Shown: one piece after another, positions 1 to 8,036 of the stretch | Position numbering within the stretch: position 1 is the first letter of the stretch | Layout of the letters: each line of letters begins with the position of its first letter | Assembly (NCBI GenBank): GCA_910588045.1 | Contig: CAJUPS010000018.1 | Location: forward strand, 1 to 45,502 | DNA length: 45,502 bases | DNA from: an uncultured Oscillospiraceae bacterium | GTDB lineage: Bacteria > Bacillota > Clostridia > Oscillospirales > Oscillospiraceae | Reading direction: 5' to 3' | Made by a program: the position numbers and the translations under genes | Notes under the pieces: generated by a model | The model's input: the letters and a program-made list of their open reading frames with translations, nothing else | Database searches by the model: none | What the model was told of the DNA's origin: nothing

Positions 1-2
1 TT

Positions 3-470
3 TATTTAGCCGTTTCCCCGCTCCTCTTGAGTAAGTTATTTTGCGGCATTACACTCTGGGTAGGCGAGGGAGGATTTGGATGCTCCCCCACCGCTTCCGG
101 GCGGGCAGTATACGCCACCTGCCTTGGAGATGGTGAGCAGACACGGTGGGATCGCAGCGATTTCCTCGGCGTGCTGGACGAGCAGTATCTGCCGGACTGG
201 GCGGCGGTGCGGCTGGGCGCTCAGTTGGAGCAGAACCATGCTGCGCCAACACCGCAAACTATAGTAGCAGGGCGGAAGAATGACGAACATTCTTCCGCCC
301 TGCTGCTCAGTTCCATGACCCGGCTCCTGCACCACATGAGCCGCATTTTTGAGGAGCAGCCTCCACCGGCCAGTCCGGTATATCACACCGACCGGAAGCT
401 GCTGCGAAAGCTCCGGGAGAAGAAAATTGCTCACGGTCATAAACCGGATGACCATGAGCAGAGAATGTGA
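3..470 (+). CDS. C-terminal part of a possible relaxase/mobilisation protein (5'-truncated)
   Basis: The reading frame is open back to the window edge, so the gene probably begins upstream; a TTG at 27 is the first start-like codon but has no convincing ribosome site. The last 40 residues, with DRKLLRKLREKKIAHGHKPD followed by an acidic end, recall from memory the C-termini of relaxases of clostridial conjugative elements, and the coupling protein and primase downstream fit that. No catalytic His triad or Tyr lies in the visible part, so this is a weak assignment. The frame contains a perfect 17-bp hairpin at 266-304. The gene stops 12 nt before the next start. It could equally be an unrelated hypothetical protein. 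Confidence 0.4.
   Translation, partial: YLAVSPLLLSKLFCGITLWVGEGGFGCSPTASGRAVYATCLGDGEQTRWDRSDFLGVLDEQYLPDWAAVRLGAQLEQNHAAPTPQTIVAGRKNDEHSSALLLSSMTRLLHHMSRIFEEQPPPASPVYHTDRKLLRKLREKKIAHGHKPDDHEQRM
266..304. repeat. Perfect 17-bp inverted repeat inside a coding frame
   Basis: AGCAGGGCGGAAGAATG at 266-282 is followed by a 5-nt loop (ACGAA) and its exact reverse complement at 288-304. There is no T-run on either side, so it is not a standard intrinsic terminator. It could be a protein-binding palindrome, an mRNA hairpin or a remnant of an insertion. Confidence 0.85.
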
Positions 471-482
471 CAGGAGGTTATC

Positions 483-812
483 ATGCCAACAGCGAACAAA
501 TTGCCGCCTCAGCATCTCTGGTGGGTGCGTCACCCGGAGTGCGGGCTGGCTGTCGTCGATGCTCCCAACTGGGAGCAGGCCACCGTGGAGGCCGCAGCGT
601 GGTGGGAGGTTCCCTGGAAGGAAGTCGCCGCGCTCTGCGAGTGCGAACGGGAAGGAATCGTTCCCCGGCATGTGTGTATCTGCTGCGGGAAAATATTCAA
701 CGGTGAGGGATTCCGCTGCACCAAATGTGAGATCATCGAGCGGGACAAGCGGCTCAATCAAAGGGCCAGGGCGCGGAAGTATTACCGCAGCATGATGCCC
801 CACAAATCATAA
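483..812 (+). CDS. Small Cys-rich (zinc-ribbon-like) hypothetical protein
   Basis: This 109-aa protein has an AGGAGG ribosome site at 472-477, 5 nt before its ATG. The N-terminal half is rich in Trp and aromatic residues (HLWWVRHPE, AAAWWEVPW). The C-terminal half has a CICCG ... CTKCE pair about 15 residues apart, which looks like a small zinc ribbon, followed by a basic tail (RARARKYYRSM). I do not recognise a named family. The position just after the putative relaxase end and on the conjugation strand suggests an accessory of the mobile element. Reading the same DNA on the minus strand gives a longer open frame with poor composition, which I take as a shadow. Confidence 0.7.
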   Translation: MPTANKLPPQHLWWVRHPECGLAVVDAPNWEQATVEAAAWWEVPWKEVAALCECEREGIVPRHVCICCGKIFNGEGFRCTKCEIIERDKRLNQRARARKYYRSMMPHKS

Positions 813-815
813 TGC

Positions 816-1262
816 CTATGCTGGTTCGGCATTTGGATCTGTCTGCGGTTCCTGCTTCGCTTCCTTGAGCTCTGCAACCCGCTTGGTATCAACGAAGTGT
901 GTTGCGTACCACCGTTCGATCTCAGGGTTGCCGCTCTTACTGAAGCGCAGCGGGATCACGGGCTTGCGGCCTTGGCCGCCCTTCTTTTTTGTCCCCCACT
1001 GTTTGTAGTAACAAAATGAAGGCTTCAATCCGGCCTTCTGTGCATAGGCCCGCATCTGGTGTCTGATAGTGGACAGTTTTCCAAGGTTCACCATGCAGAC
1101 GCGTTCCAGATAAGGAATACGTCCAAATCGCCAGTCTTCGTATTTATCTTTTTGCAGTACACCAATGTCCATCAGCACGTCTACCGCTGTAGCGTAGCCG
1201 CGGCTCCTGCACTGGCGGTACATGGATGAGTTCACCTTGGCGGTCAATTCCTGATTATTCAT
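816..1262 (-). CDS. Hypothetical protein of mobile-element type, 148 aa
   Basis: I chose the ATG at 1262 (MNNQELTAKV), because sequence further upstream in this frame overlaps the preceding minus-strand gene and has no protein-like composition. There is no clear ribosome site; it lies 10 nt after the stop of the 86-aa gene, so translational coupling is likely. The protein is basic in its centre (QWGTKKKGGQGRKP) and has a Pro/Asp/Glu-rich tail. Proteins like this are common in clostridial conjugative elements, but I know no function. Its orientation is opposite to the conjugation genes on both sides, and it ends 3 nt from the stop of the plus-strand gene, so the two converge tail to tail. Confidence 0.65.
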   Translation of the reverse strand: MNNQELTAKVNSSMYRQCRSRGYATAVDVLMDIGVLQKDKYEDWRFGRIPYLERVCMVNLGKLSTIRHQMRAYAQKAGLKPSFCYYKQWGTKKKGGQGRKPVIPLRFSKSGNPEIERWYATHFVDTKRVAELKEAKQEPQTDPNAEPA

Positions 1263-1272
1263 ATCAGCATTA

Positions 1273-1533
1273 TCAGTCGATTGGATTCGGGATCGTGTCC
1301 CGCAGTTCCGCCTGCTTGGCGGTATTCCAATCAGCTGGTTCCCCGATGCAGTATCCGCCCATCTTCCGCATATTGCGGAAGCGGTAGAGGTCATAGCTGA
1401 CTGCCACATGATCTCCCTGTACATCCAGGAACAGCTTCTCAATGATACTCATGGGATACACTGCCGTGACCTGGCGGACATAGGAATCCTGCTCGGCCTC
1501 GGTCAGCGTCCCGTTCAAAACAACAACTTGCAT
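1273..1533 (-). CDS. Small hypothetical protein, 86 aa
   Basis: The start is supported by an AGGAGGAG ribosome site about 7 nt upstream of the ATG on the minus strand (near 1541-1551). The sequence has a beta-alpha-beta look: MQVVVLNGTL, a charged helix, then LFLDVQGDHVAVSYDL, ending RRMGGY-like and ADWNTAKQAE. I do not recognise a domain. It is the first gene of a two-gene minus-strand unit that diverges from the primase-like gene, whose start is within about 70 bp; that short gap must hold both promoters or the promoter of at least one. Confidence 0.65.
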   Translation of the reverse strand: MQVVVLNGTLTEAEQDSYVRQVTAVYPMSIIEKLFLDVQGDHVAVSYDLYRFRNMRKMGGYCIGEPADWNTAKQAELRDTIPNPID

Positions 1534-1602
1534 CTGCTATCTCCTCCTCTGGAGAATCAGTATACCAGATGCCCAGTACAAAAGCAAGGAAGGGGGTGGA
1601 GA

Positions 1603-3051
1603 ATTATTCCATACATCGATTTTACAGACGACCAGAAGCGCCGCGCCAGCGAGGTCGATCTGGAACAATTCCTGCTCCGGCAGGGCGAGAAACTGCTGAC
1701 CTCCGGTTTTGAGAAGCGTCTTGCCAGCGACCACAGCGTCACCATTTGCGGGAATGAATGGTACGATCATGCCGTGAAAGCAGGCGGCGGGCCGGTCTCC
1801 TTCGTCCAGCAGTTCTACGATCTGTCCTATCCGGAAGCCATCACCCGCCTGCTGGACGGGGAGCAGGGAACGGTCGATAGCTCCTCTCGAAAGCAGGAAA
1901 AGAGGGAGAAGAAGGACTTTGCCCTGCCGCCTGCCAGCCGGGATATACGTCGGATATACGCCTACTTACTCAAGAACCGGCTCCTGGACAGAGATGTGGT
2001 CAGCGCCTTCGTTCGGGCCGGATCACTCTATGAGAGCTGTGAAAAATTCGGGGATAGAGAGTACCACAACGCCGTGTTTGTCGGCAAGGATGCGCACGGT
2101 GTTGCCCGTCACGCCCACAAGCGCAGCGTCAACAGTATCGGGAAGACCTTCCGCATCAACGTGGAGGGCAGTGATCCACGCTGCAGCTTTCATCATACTG
2201 GCTCCAGTGACCGTCTCTATGTTTTTGAAGCTCCGATCGATCTGCTGTCATTCCTCACGCTGTACCAAAAGGGCTGGCAGCAGCACAGCTATGCCGCACT
2301 CTGCGGAACAGCAGAACACGCTATGCTCTGGATGCTGGAGCAGAATCCAAACATCCGCACGGTCTGCCTCTGCCTGGATCATGACGCGGCGGGCATCGAG
2401 GCCAATGGGCGGCTGGCGGACATCCTCCGGGAGCATGGATACGATGAGGTCGAGGTCCTCCAGTCTGAATATAAAGATTGGAATGAGGACATCAAAGCCC
2501 ATCACGGTCTCCACGCCCAGGAGGCGGAGGAGCATCCGCAGCTTATTGTTACACCGGAGGTCTGCGGCAGGATCAGTGCCTGTATGGCAGAATGCACCGC
2601 CACAAACCGTCTGGAGCGGGAGCTTGTCTATACGTTTCAGAGATATGAAAGGAATCTCCGTGCGGATCGGGTCGATGCGGCAATGGAATGTATCCAATGG
2701 GCTTCCGCGCTGGCGCTGACTGCCTATGGCCGGGAGCTGCGCCAGATGGGAGAGCATCGCTCCACAGAAAAACTGCTGGACGAGCTGCAGCGCCATATCC
2801 TGCCCCACCGGAATCGCGGCAGTTTGAAAAGCCGCCGTGCTGAGTTGACAACGCAGCTCCATAGCATTCTGGAAAAGGCGTCTGTTCCTGGAATCCGCAG
2901 CAAAGATGAGAAGCAGGATCTGGCAAAGGGATGGTTGGAGATGGCGGTGTCATTTGCAAAAGTACCGGTCAAATACGAGGCGGATAATTTGCAGCAGCAG
3001 CAAAAACAGGAACAGGAAGAATCAAAATGTGAAATGACAATGATCATGTAA
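1603..3051 (+). CDS. DUF3991/Toprim primase-like protein of a conjugative element
   Basis: This is a DNA-primase-related protein of the kind carried by clostridial conjugative elements, presumably helping replicate the transferred strand. From the chosen start, residues about 40-85 resemble a degenerate CHC2-type zinc-binding region (NEWYDHAVKAGGGPVSFV) without the usual cysteines. Residues about 110-185 match DUF3991, and about 203-300 form a Toprim fold with the acidic residue in YVFEAPID (Glu209) and the DxD motif in CLDHDAAG (Asp259, Asp261). The frame stays open upstream to 1408, but that stretch overlaps a minus-strand gene. The best start is ATT at 1603 or 1606, 6-9 nt after a GGAAGGGGG ribosome site; no in-frame ATG or GTG is suitable. 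The exact start is uncertain; the identity is good. Confidence 0.85.
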   Translation: MIPYIDFTDDQKRRASEVDLEQFLLRQGEKLLTSGFEKRLASDHSVTICGNEWYDHAVKAGGGPVSFVQQFYDLSYPEAITRLLDGEQGTVDSSSRKQEKREKKDFALPPASRDIRRIYAYLLKNRLLDRDVVSAFVRAGSLYESCEKFGDREYHNAVFVGKDAHGVARHAHKRSVNSIGKTFRINVEGSDPRCSFHHTGSSDRLYVFEAPIDLLSFLTLYQKGWQQHSYAALCGTAEHAMLWMLEQNPNIRTVCLCLDHDAAGIEANGRLADILREHGYDEVEVLQSEYKDWNEDIKAHHGLHAQEAEEHPQLIVTPEVCGRISACMAECTATNRLERELVYTFQRYERNLRADRVDAAMECIQWASALALTAYGRELRQMGEHRSTEKLLDELQRHILPHRNRGSLKSRRAELTTQLHSILEKASVPGIRSKDEKQDLAKGWLEMAVSFAKVPVKYEADNLQQQQKQEQEESKCEMTMIM

Positions 3052-3063
3052 AGGGGGAAAATC

Positions 3064-3690
3064 ATGCAGCAAGAGAAGGAAAAGGCTCTGGAGGCGACCC
3101 GCAATCTTATCTCCTACTACGTCAGCGATTTTCACGCGGATTGTGGCTACACCGGCAAGCAGCAGCTCATCTATCTCACGAAGCCTCAGTCGGAAATCGC
3201 ACTGCGCTACGGCATCCCCATCGGCGTTCGGGACAAGCACGGTATGTGCATGGGAGCGCCCCTTGGAAAGCCGTTCCGCTATGTCACTATCAACGATATG
3301 AAAAAGCTGGAGAAATGGCTCAGCTTTGACTCTATGGAACCGCTGGCGACCATCCACGCGGATCTGCCCAGAGGAATACAGAAGAAAATGCGGGAGTTCA
3401 TCTTGCAGATCATGGAGATCGAATGCCCGGAGTGCCTGCCGCCGCCGAAGCCGGTGGCTCCTATCCTGGGAGCATACGGGAACACGTTTAATCTGTTGTG
3501 TATCGCCAACCGGGCGCTCCGGCAGGCCGGACAAATGGAGCAGGCGGAAGCGATGTGGCGGCGGGTGCTGGACAACGGCGACAATTTCAAAGCCCTTTCC
3601 ATCATGGAGGAGTACGTCGAGTTTGATGAAGCATATCTGCCAGCGGCGGCGCTCTGCGACAGAAGTTTAAGGGGGGAACTCCGTGTTTAA
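3064..3690 (+). CDS. Hypothetical conjugative-element protein, 208 aa
   Basis: The ATG follows an AAGGGGG site and lies 12 nt after the primase-like gene; the 3' end overlaps the coupling-protein gene by 8 nt, so the three are one operon. The N-terminal half has an ISYYVSDFHADC region and a conserved-looking GIPIGVRDKHGMCMGAPLG loop. The C-terminal half is helical with a single TPR-like unit (LLCIANRALRQAGQMEQAEA ... NFKALSIMEEYVEF). A CPEC motif near residue 121 could bind metal but stands alone. I do not recognise the family; context suggests a role in transfer or maintenance. Confidence 0.7.
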   Translation: MQQEKEKALEATRNLISYYVSDFHADCGYTGKQQLIYLTKPQSEIALRYGIPIGVRDKHGMCMGAPLGKPFRYVTINDMKKLEKWLSFDSMEPLATIHADLPRGIQKKMREFILQIMEIECPECLPPPKPVAPILGAYGNTFNLLCIANRALRQAGQMEQAEAMWRRVLDNGDNFKALSIMEEYVEFDEAYLPAAALCDRSLRGELRV

Positions 3691-5503
3691 TTGGACACAG
3701 ATGACGGCTCTCCCGCCGTCAACCCTGCTGCTGATCGGGATCGGCGGCGGGATGCTCCTGCTAATCTGGTTCGCCACCTCCAAGTCAAGCGGCGGGTCGC
3801 TGAACATCAAGAGCAAGGTCGTAGATGACGGGCAGCACGGGACCGCCCGCTGGGCCTCCCCGAAAGAGATCTCACAGACCTACACGCGAGTGCTGTTCAA
3901 AGTGGATGAGTGGCGGAGGGGCAAGGAGCTGCCAAAGGTGCAGGGGCTGATTCTCGGCTCCACGGGGAAGAAGGGCAAAGTGACGGCGCTGATTGATGAT
4001 GATGACGTCCATTGCCTGATGATTGGCGCCAGCGGCGTCGGCAAGACGGCGTTCTTCTTGTATCCCAATTTGGAATACGCCTGCGCTAGTGGCATGAGTT
4101 ATCTCTCGTTAGATACCAAGGGGGATCTCGCGCGGAACTACGGAACCATTGCAAAAGAGTGCTATGGGTACCAGGTGGCGGTGATCGATCTGCGGAATCC
4201 CACACGGTCTGATGGGAATAATTTCCTCACCCTGGTCAATCAATATATGGATATTTCCGTGAAAGATCCTGAGAATGTAGCCGCGAAAGCTAAAGCGGAA
4301 AAGTACGCAAAGATACTCGCCAAGACGATCATCAATCCAAGTGGTGATGACACAAATTACGGGCAAAATTCGTTTTTCTACGATGCCGCCGAGGGCCTCC
4401 TGACCTCTGTGATTCTTCTGCTGGCAGAGTTTCTGCCACCGAAAGAGATTGACGGAGCGATGCAAGAGCGGCGTCATATCGTGTCTGTGTTTAAGCTGGT
4501 GCAGGACCTTCTGGAGCCTGCCACTGGTGTGGATAAGGGCAAAAGCCAGTTTCAGGTACTCATGAACAAGCTGCCATCTGAACACAAGGCACGCTGGTTC
4601 GCTGGTGCGGCGCTCAACACCTCCGAGCAGGCAATGGCATCCGTATTGTCCACCGTGCTGTCACGGTTAAACAGTTTCCTCGACAGCGAACTGGAGCAGG
4701 TGCTGTGTTTCGAGAGCAGCATCAATGCGGAGAGTTTCGCCAGCAGAAAGTCCGCTATCTTCCTGATTCTCCCGGAGGAAGATCCCAGCAAAAACTTTAT
4801 GGCAGGATTGATGATCCAGCAGTTGTCTCGTGAGTTGTTTGCCGTGGCGGATGAGAATGGCGGGAAGCTACAGAACCGTGTGGTGTTCTTCTGCGATGAG
4901 CTGGGGACCATGCCTCCCTTTGATATCCTGCCTCTGTTCTCCGCTGGCCGCTCCAGAAAACTGACGTTGGTGCCGATCATCCAATCTCTCTCGCAGTTGG
5001 AGAAGAACTATGGCAAAGAGGGCGCAGAAATTATTCAGGATAATGTGCAAGATACGATTTTTGGTGGCTTCGCGCCCAACAGTCAGACAGCGGAGGTTCT
5101 GTCCAAAGCATTGGGAAATCAGACGGTACAGAGCGGTTACATCAGCAAGGCAAAGGACGGCGTCAATCAGTCCCTCCAGATGGTGGGCCGCCCGCTGATG
5201 AGTCCGGATGAGCTGAAAGCGATTCCTAAGGGCTCTTTCGTCGTGATGAAGACTGGAACGAATCCAATGCGGACACGGCTGCGATTGTTCCTGGATTGGG
5301 GCATCACCTTCGGAGAAGCCTACCAGACGCCGGATCGCGGGCAGCGGAAGGTCTACTATGCGGACCGGAAGGAGTTGGAGAAGGAAATTCTGAAAAGGCA
5401 TCCGCCAGTTGGGATGACCGCCCCTTCACCGCCTGTCCGGCAGGCCGGAACGCAGCACCTCAACCGCAATGCGGGGGAGGATAGTTCTGGCCTGCGCACG
5501 TGA
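3683..5503 (+). CDS. VirD4/TraG-type IV coupling ATPase
   Basis: The coupling protein links the relaxase-DNA complex to the type IV secretion channel at the membrane. One membrane segment is visible at residues about 14-31 (LLLIGIGGGMLLLIWFA). Next come the HGTARWAS motif typical of the family, Walker A GASGVGKT at 115-122, DTKGDL at about 145, and Walker B VVFFCDELG near residue 400, followed by the AGRSRKLTLVPIIQSLSQLE stretch and a conserved C-terminal domain. At 606 aa it is full length. The start is GTG at 3683 with a strong AAGGGGGGAA ribosome site, overlapping the previous gene by 8 nt. No VirB4, VirB6 or other channel gene follows, so a helper element may be needed for transfer. Confidence 0.93.
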   Translation: MFNWTQMTALPPSTLLLIGIGGGMLLLIWFATSKSSGGSLNIKSKVVDDGQHGTARWASPKEISQTYTRVLFKVDEWRRGKELPKVQGLILGSTGKKGKVTALIDDDDVHCLMIGASGVGKTAFFLYPNLEYACASGMSYLSLDTKGDLARNYGTIAKECYGYQVAVIDLRNPTRSDGNNFLTLVNQYMDISVKDPENVAAKAKAEKYAKILAKTIINPSGDDTNYGQNSFFYDAAEGLLTSVILLLAEFLPPKEIDGAMQERRHIVSVFKLVQDLLEPATGVDKGKSQFQVLMNKLPSEHKARWFAGAALNTSEQAMASVLSTVLSRLNSFLDSELEQVLCFESSINAESFASRKSAIFLILPEEDPSKNFMAGLMIQQLSRELFAVADENGGKLQNRVVFFCDELGTMPPFDILPLFSAGRSRKLTLVPIIQSLSQLEKNYGKEGAEIIQDNVQDTIFGGFAPNSQTAEVLSKALGNQTVQSGYISKAKDGVNQSLQMVGRPLMSPDELKAIPKGSFVVMKTGTNPMRTRLRLFLDWGITFGEAYQTPDRGQRKVYYADRKELEKEILKRHPPVGMTAPSPPVRQAGTQHLNRNAGEDSSGLRT

Positions 5504-5509
5504 GGTGCC

Positions 5510-5767
5510 GTGATGGGGTACTTCAATTCGGTTTATTCCTCCGACCTGCCCCACCGGTCGCGGGCTGTGTATATGTACCTGAAGGATCGTGCCAATAAGG
5601 ACGGTATCTGCTGGCCGTCCATCCGGACAATTGCGGGAGAACTCCGGCTCTCCCGCGCGACTGTCTATCGGGCGCTGGAAGACCTCTGCAAGGCTGGCCT
5701 GCTGACCAAGGAAAACCGTTGGCGGGAGAATGGCGGGAAAACGTCAAATATCTATAAAATACTATAG
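5510..5767 (+). CDS. Small winged-helix/HTH DNA-binding protein
   Basis: The 85-aa protein is a compact helix-turn-helix of the replication-initiator/MarR-like wing type: GICWPSIRTIAGELRLSRAT provides the recognition region, then VYRALEDLCKAGLLTKENRW, and a short wing (ENGGKTSNIYKI). Such proteins sit beside coupling-protein genes in clostridial integrative elements and probably regulate transfer or replication genes. GTG at 5510 and ATG at 5513 are adjacent; an AGGTG ribosome site fits either. It starts 6 nt after the coupling protein and is the last gene before the sugar operon. Confidence 0.8.
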   Translation: MMGYFNSVYSSDLPHRSRAVYMYLKDRANKDGICWPSIRTIAGELRLSRATVYRALEDLCKAGLLTKENRWRENGGKTSNIYKIL

Positions 5768-5780
5768 CAGCTAGTTTTTT

Positions 5781-5817
5781 GCGGACAGACTTCCCGCCAA
5801 GGGGGAAGTCTGTCCGC
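5781..5817 (+). terminator. 15-bp hairpin closing the conjugation gene block
   Basis: GCGGACAGACTTCCC (5781-5795) pairs perfectly with 5803-5817 around a 7-nt loop, 14 bp after the HTH gene. The following bases (TTATTG) are only weakly T-rich, so it is a probable but not ideal intrinsic terminator. It separates the conjugation genes from the sugar operon. Confidence 0.55.
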
Positions 5818-6090
5818 TTATTGAAACATGCCTCGTCTCATGGCTGAGCATCAGAAGGACTCACTTGAAGGATTTAAGACAGAGAGAAAGACAATCAAGA
5901 ACAAAAGCCGAAATTAAGGGGAGTGGCATTTTAACAAAATTTCATGCATTGTTTTCGTCAATACAAACAAACACCGCATACACCCTTTGTATTCACCATC
6001 GAAAATTACCTTTTTTCAAGTTTTTTTGCCATATACCCCAGTGGTTGCTTCCTTTACACTTTATTCATAAACAACAAAGGAGGGTATGCA
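5818..6090 (+). promoter_or_regulatory. AT-rich leader of the glycan-utilisation operon
   Basis: This 273-bp gap precedes the first permease and is clearly richer in A and T than the genes around it (runs such as CCTTTTTTCAAGTTTTTTTG at about 6009-6028). It must hold the operon promoter, but I could not find a -35/-10 pair with good spacing and a sensible leader, nor a clean catabolite-repression site. An AAAGGAGGG ribosome site at about 6075-6084 marks the start at 6091. Open frames running through this stretch have no ribosome site and look like chance. Confidence 0.5.
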
Positions 6091-7059
6091 ATGGCAAAAA
6101 TCCGCACATCACGTCTGACCGTTCGGGACGGACACGGCAGGATGACTTTCCGGGATGGGCTGGCGGAGTTATGGAAAAATAAAATGCTCTACCTTATGAC
6201 TCTGCCAGCTATCATCTGGGTGTTCATTTTCTGCTACATACCCATGTACGGCATCCTCATTGCCTTCAAGGACTTCAACTTCAAAAAAGGCATCTGGGGC
6301 AGTCAGTGGGTTGGGTTGAAAAACTTCCAGTTCCTATTCAACTACAAGGGAGTAGGGCAGATTTTCTTCAACACCATTTTCCTGAACATCCTGTTTATCA
6401 TTACTGGAACCATCTTCTCCGTAGGTCTGGCCCTGGTCTTTGTAGAAATCAAGAACAAGGTCTACAACAAGGTGGTACAGACCATCGCCATCTTCCCCCA
6501 TTTCGTTTCCTGGACGGTGGCGGCTATGTTCCTCAGCGGCATCATCGGCGGCAGCGGCACGCTGACCCAGTGGATCGTTGACCGGGGTGCGGCGGATCCC
6601 AACTTCTACGGCAACGCATCCTGGTGGCCGCTGATCTTAGTGATGCTGAAGATCTGGCAGGGAGCTGGCTACGGAACCATCGTCTATGTAGCGGCGATCA
6701 CAGGCTTTGACCAGGGAATGTACGAGGCCGCCAGAATTGATGGTGCGACCCGGCTCCAGATGATCACCCGTATCACCCTGCCCCTGCTGAAGCCCACCAT
6801 CATCATGCTGACCATCATGAGCGTGGGCAAGATCTTCTCCGGCGACTTCGGTATGATTTACGCCCTGGTAGGAGATAACTCCCAGCTGTACGCCACCACG
6901 GACGTTATCGACACCTTCGTCTACCGCGCCCTGCGGCAGCTCAACAACATGGGTATGAGTACCGCCACCAGCCTGTTCCAGTCCATTGTCGGCCTTGTCC
7001 TGGTGTTTACCACGAATGCCATTGCAAAACGGGTCGAACCGGATTCGGCTATCTTTTAA
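6091..7059 (+). CDS. Sugar ABC transporter permease, LplB family
   Basis: This 322-aa integral membrane protein is one of two permeases of a CUT1-type oligosaccharide importer. About six membrane segments are visible, starting with MLYLMTLPAIIWVFIFCYIP, and the cytoplasmic EAA loop that contacts the ATPase reads YEAARIDGATRLQMITRITL. The LplB-type opening PMYGILIAFKDFNFKKGI is typical. The ATG at 6091 has an AAAGGAGGG site; the frame is open for another 49 codons upstream without one. It is the first gene of the operon. No ATPase gene is encoded nearby, so a shared MsmX-type ATPase elsewhere is expected, as for many Gram-positive CUT1 systems. Confidence 0.95.
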   Translation: MAKIRTSRLTVRDGHGRMTFRDGLAELWKNKMLYLMTLPAIIWVFIFCYIPMYGILIAFKDFNFKKGIWGSQWVGLKNFQFLFNYKGVGQIFFNTIFLNILFIITGTIFSVGLALVFVEIKNKVYNKVVQTIAIFPHFVSWTVAAMFLSGIIGGSGTLTQWIVDRGAADPNFYGNASWWPLILVMLKIWQGAGYGTIVYVAAITGFDQGMYEAARIDGATRLQMITRITLPLLKPTIIMLTIMSVGKIFSGDFGMIYALVGDNSQLYATTDVIDTFVYRALRQLNNMGMSTATSLFQSIVGLVLVFTTNAIAKRVEPDSAIF

Positions 7060-7074
7060 GGGGGAGGGAACGAT

Positions 7075-7968
7075 ATGCGGTCTAATCAGATCAAAAAATC
7101 CAAAGGCGAGATCGTCTTTGACATCGTGGTCTACGCCATCGCCGCTCTGTTCTGCATCTATTGTCTCTACCCCTTCGCTATCATTCTTGGCAGCAGCTTC
7201 GAGACAGAGAGCAACTTTGCAACCTATGGCTTCCCCATCATTCCCCACGATTTCACCACGAAAGCGTACGAGATGGTGCTGGGGGACAGTCAGATCTTCA
7301 AGGCTTACGGCGTGACCATCTTCACAACGGTGGTCGGGACATTGTTCAGTATGTTCCTCACGGTAACAATGGCTTACCCGCTGAGCCTGAAAAAACTGCG
7401 CTTCCGCAACCCGATCACCTTTTATGTTTACTTCACCATGCTCTTCGGCGGCGGTCTGGTTCCCAGCTACCTGCTCATCAGCCGTACGCTGGGGATGAAG
7501 AACAGCATTTGGGTATTGATCATTCCAGTGGCCTTCGGCGCGTGGAATATGTTCCTGATGCGCAACTTCTTCAACGGCATCCCGCCAGAGCTGGCAGAAT
7601 CGGCGTATATGGACGGCGCCAACGACATGCAGATCCTTTGGAGGATCATTCTGCCGGTGTCCGTGCCGGGTATCGCAACCATCAGTCTTTTCTATGCCCT
7701 TGGCTACTGGAACCAGTGGTTTAACGCCATGTTGTACATAGAGGACTCCAACTTGGTTCCCCTGCAATACCTGCTCATGCGGATGCTGCGCAACGTGGAA
7801 GCTATGCGGGAAATGGCCCGCACCACCGGCGTATCCATGGGGCAGATCCCCACCAATTCCCTGCGCATGGCGACCACCGTGGTAGCCATTGGCCCTGTGG
7901 TACTGCTGTACCCCTACGCCCAGAAATATTTCACTAGCGGTCTGACCGTTGGCGCGATCAAGGGCTGA
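7075..7968 (+). CDS. Sugar ABC transporter permease, LplC/YtcP family
   Basis: This 297-aa partner permease starts 15 nt after the first with a GGGGGAGGG ribosome site. It has about six membrane segments (FDIVVYAIAALFCIYCLYPF first), an EAA-type loop reading ESAYMDGANDMQILWRIILP, and the family's conserved YGVTIFTTVVGTLFSMF region. The C-terminus YAQKYFTSGLTVGAIKG is characteristic of LplC-type permeases. It pairs with the upstream LplB-type subunit and the lipoprotein downstream to import oligosaccharides. Length and motifs are normal. Confidence 0.95.
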   Translation: MRSNQIKKSKGEIVFDIVVYAIAALFCIYCLYPFAIILGSSFETESNFATYGFPIIPHDFTTKAYEMVLGDSQIFKAYGVTIFTTVVGTLFSMFLTVTMAYPLSLKKLRFRNPITFYVYFTMLFGGGLVPSYLLISRTLGMKNSIWVLIIPVAFGAWNMFLMRNFFNGIPPELAESAYMDGANDMQILWRIILPVSVPGIATISLFYALGYWNQWFNAMLYIEDSNLVPLQYLLMRMLRNVEAMREMARTTGVSMGQIPTNSLRMATTVVAIGPVVLLYPYAQKYFTSGLTVGAIKG

Positions 7969-7979
7969 TCCGTTTATGC

Positions 7980-7995
7980 CCCGCCATCCGGCGGG
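7980..7995 (+). other. Small GC hairpin before the binding-protein gene
   Basis: CCCGCC-ATCC-GGCGGG forms a 6-bp stem with a 4-nt loop, 12 bp after the permease stop. It is not followed by a T-run. A hairpin here could protect or punctuate the mRNA between the permeases and the binding protein, which is usually needed in larger amounts. Confidence 0.4.
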
Positions 7996-8036
7996 ATGTC
8001 ATAAAACACAAAAATTATAATTGGAGGAAATACCTG

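Noticed and set aside
36..803. A 255-aa open frame on the minus strand across the first two genes
   Set aside because: No ribosome site, and composition is that of an antisense shadow of the plus-strand genes, which have good sites.
5950..5970. A catabolite-repression (cre) box in the operon leader
   Set aside because: The closest match (TGTTTTCGTCAATA) departs from the consensus at two fixed positions.
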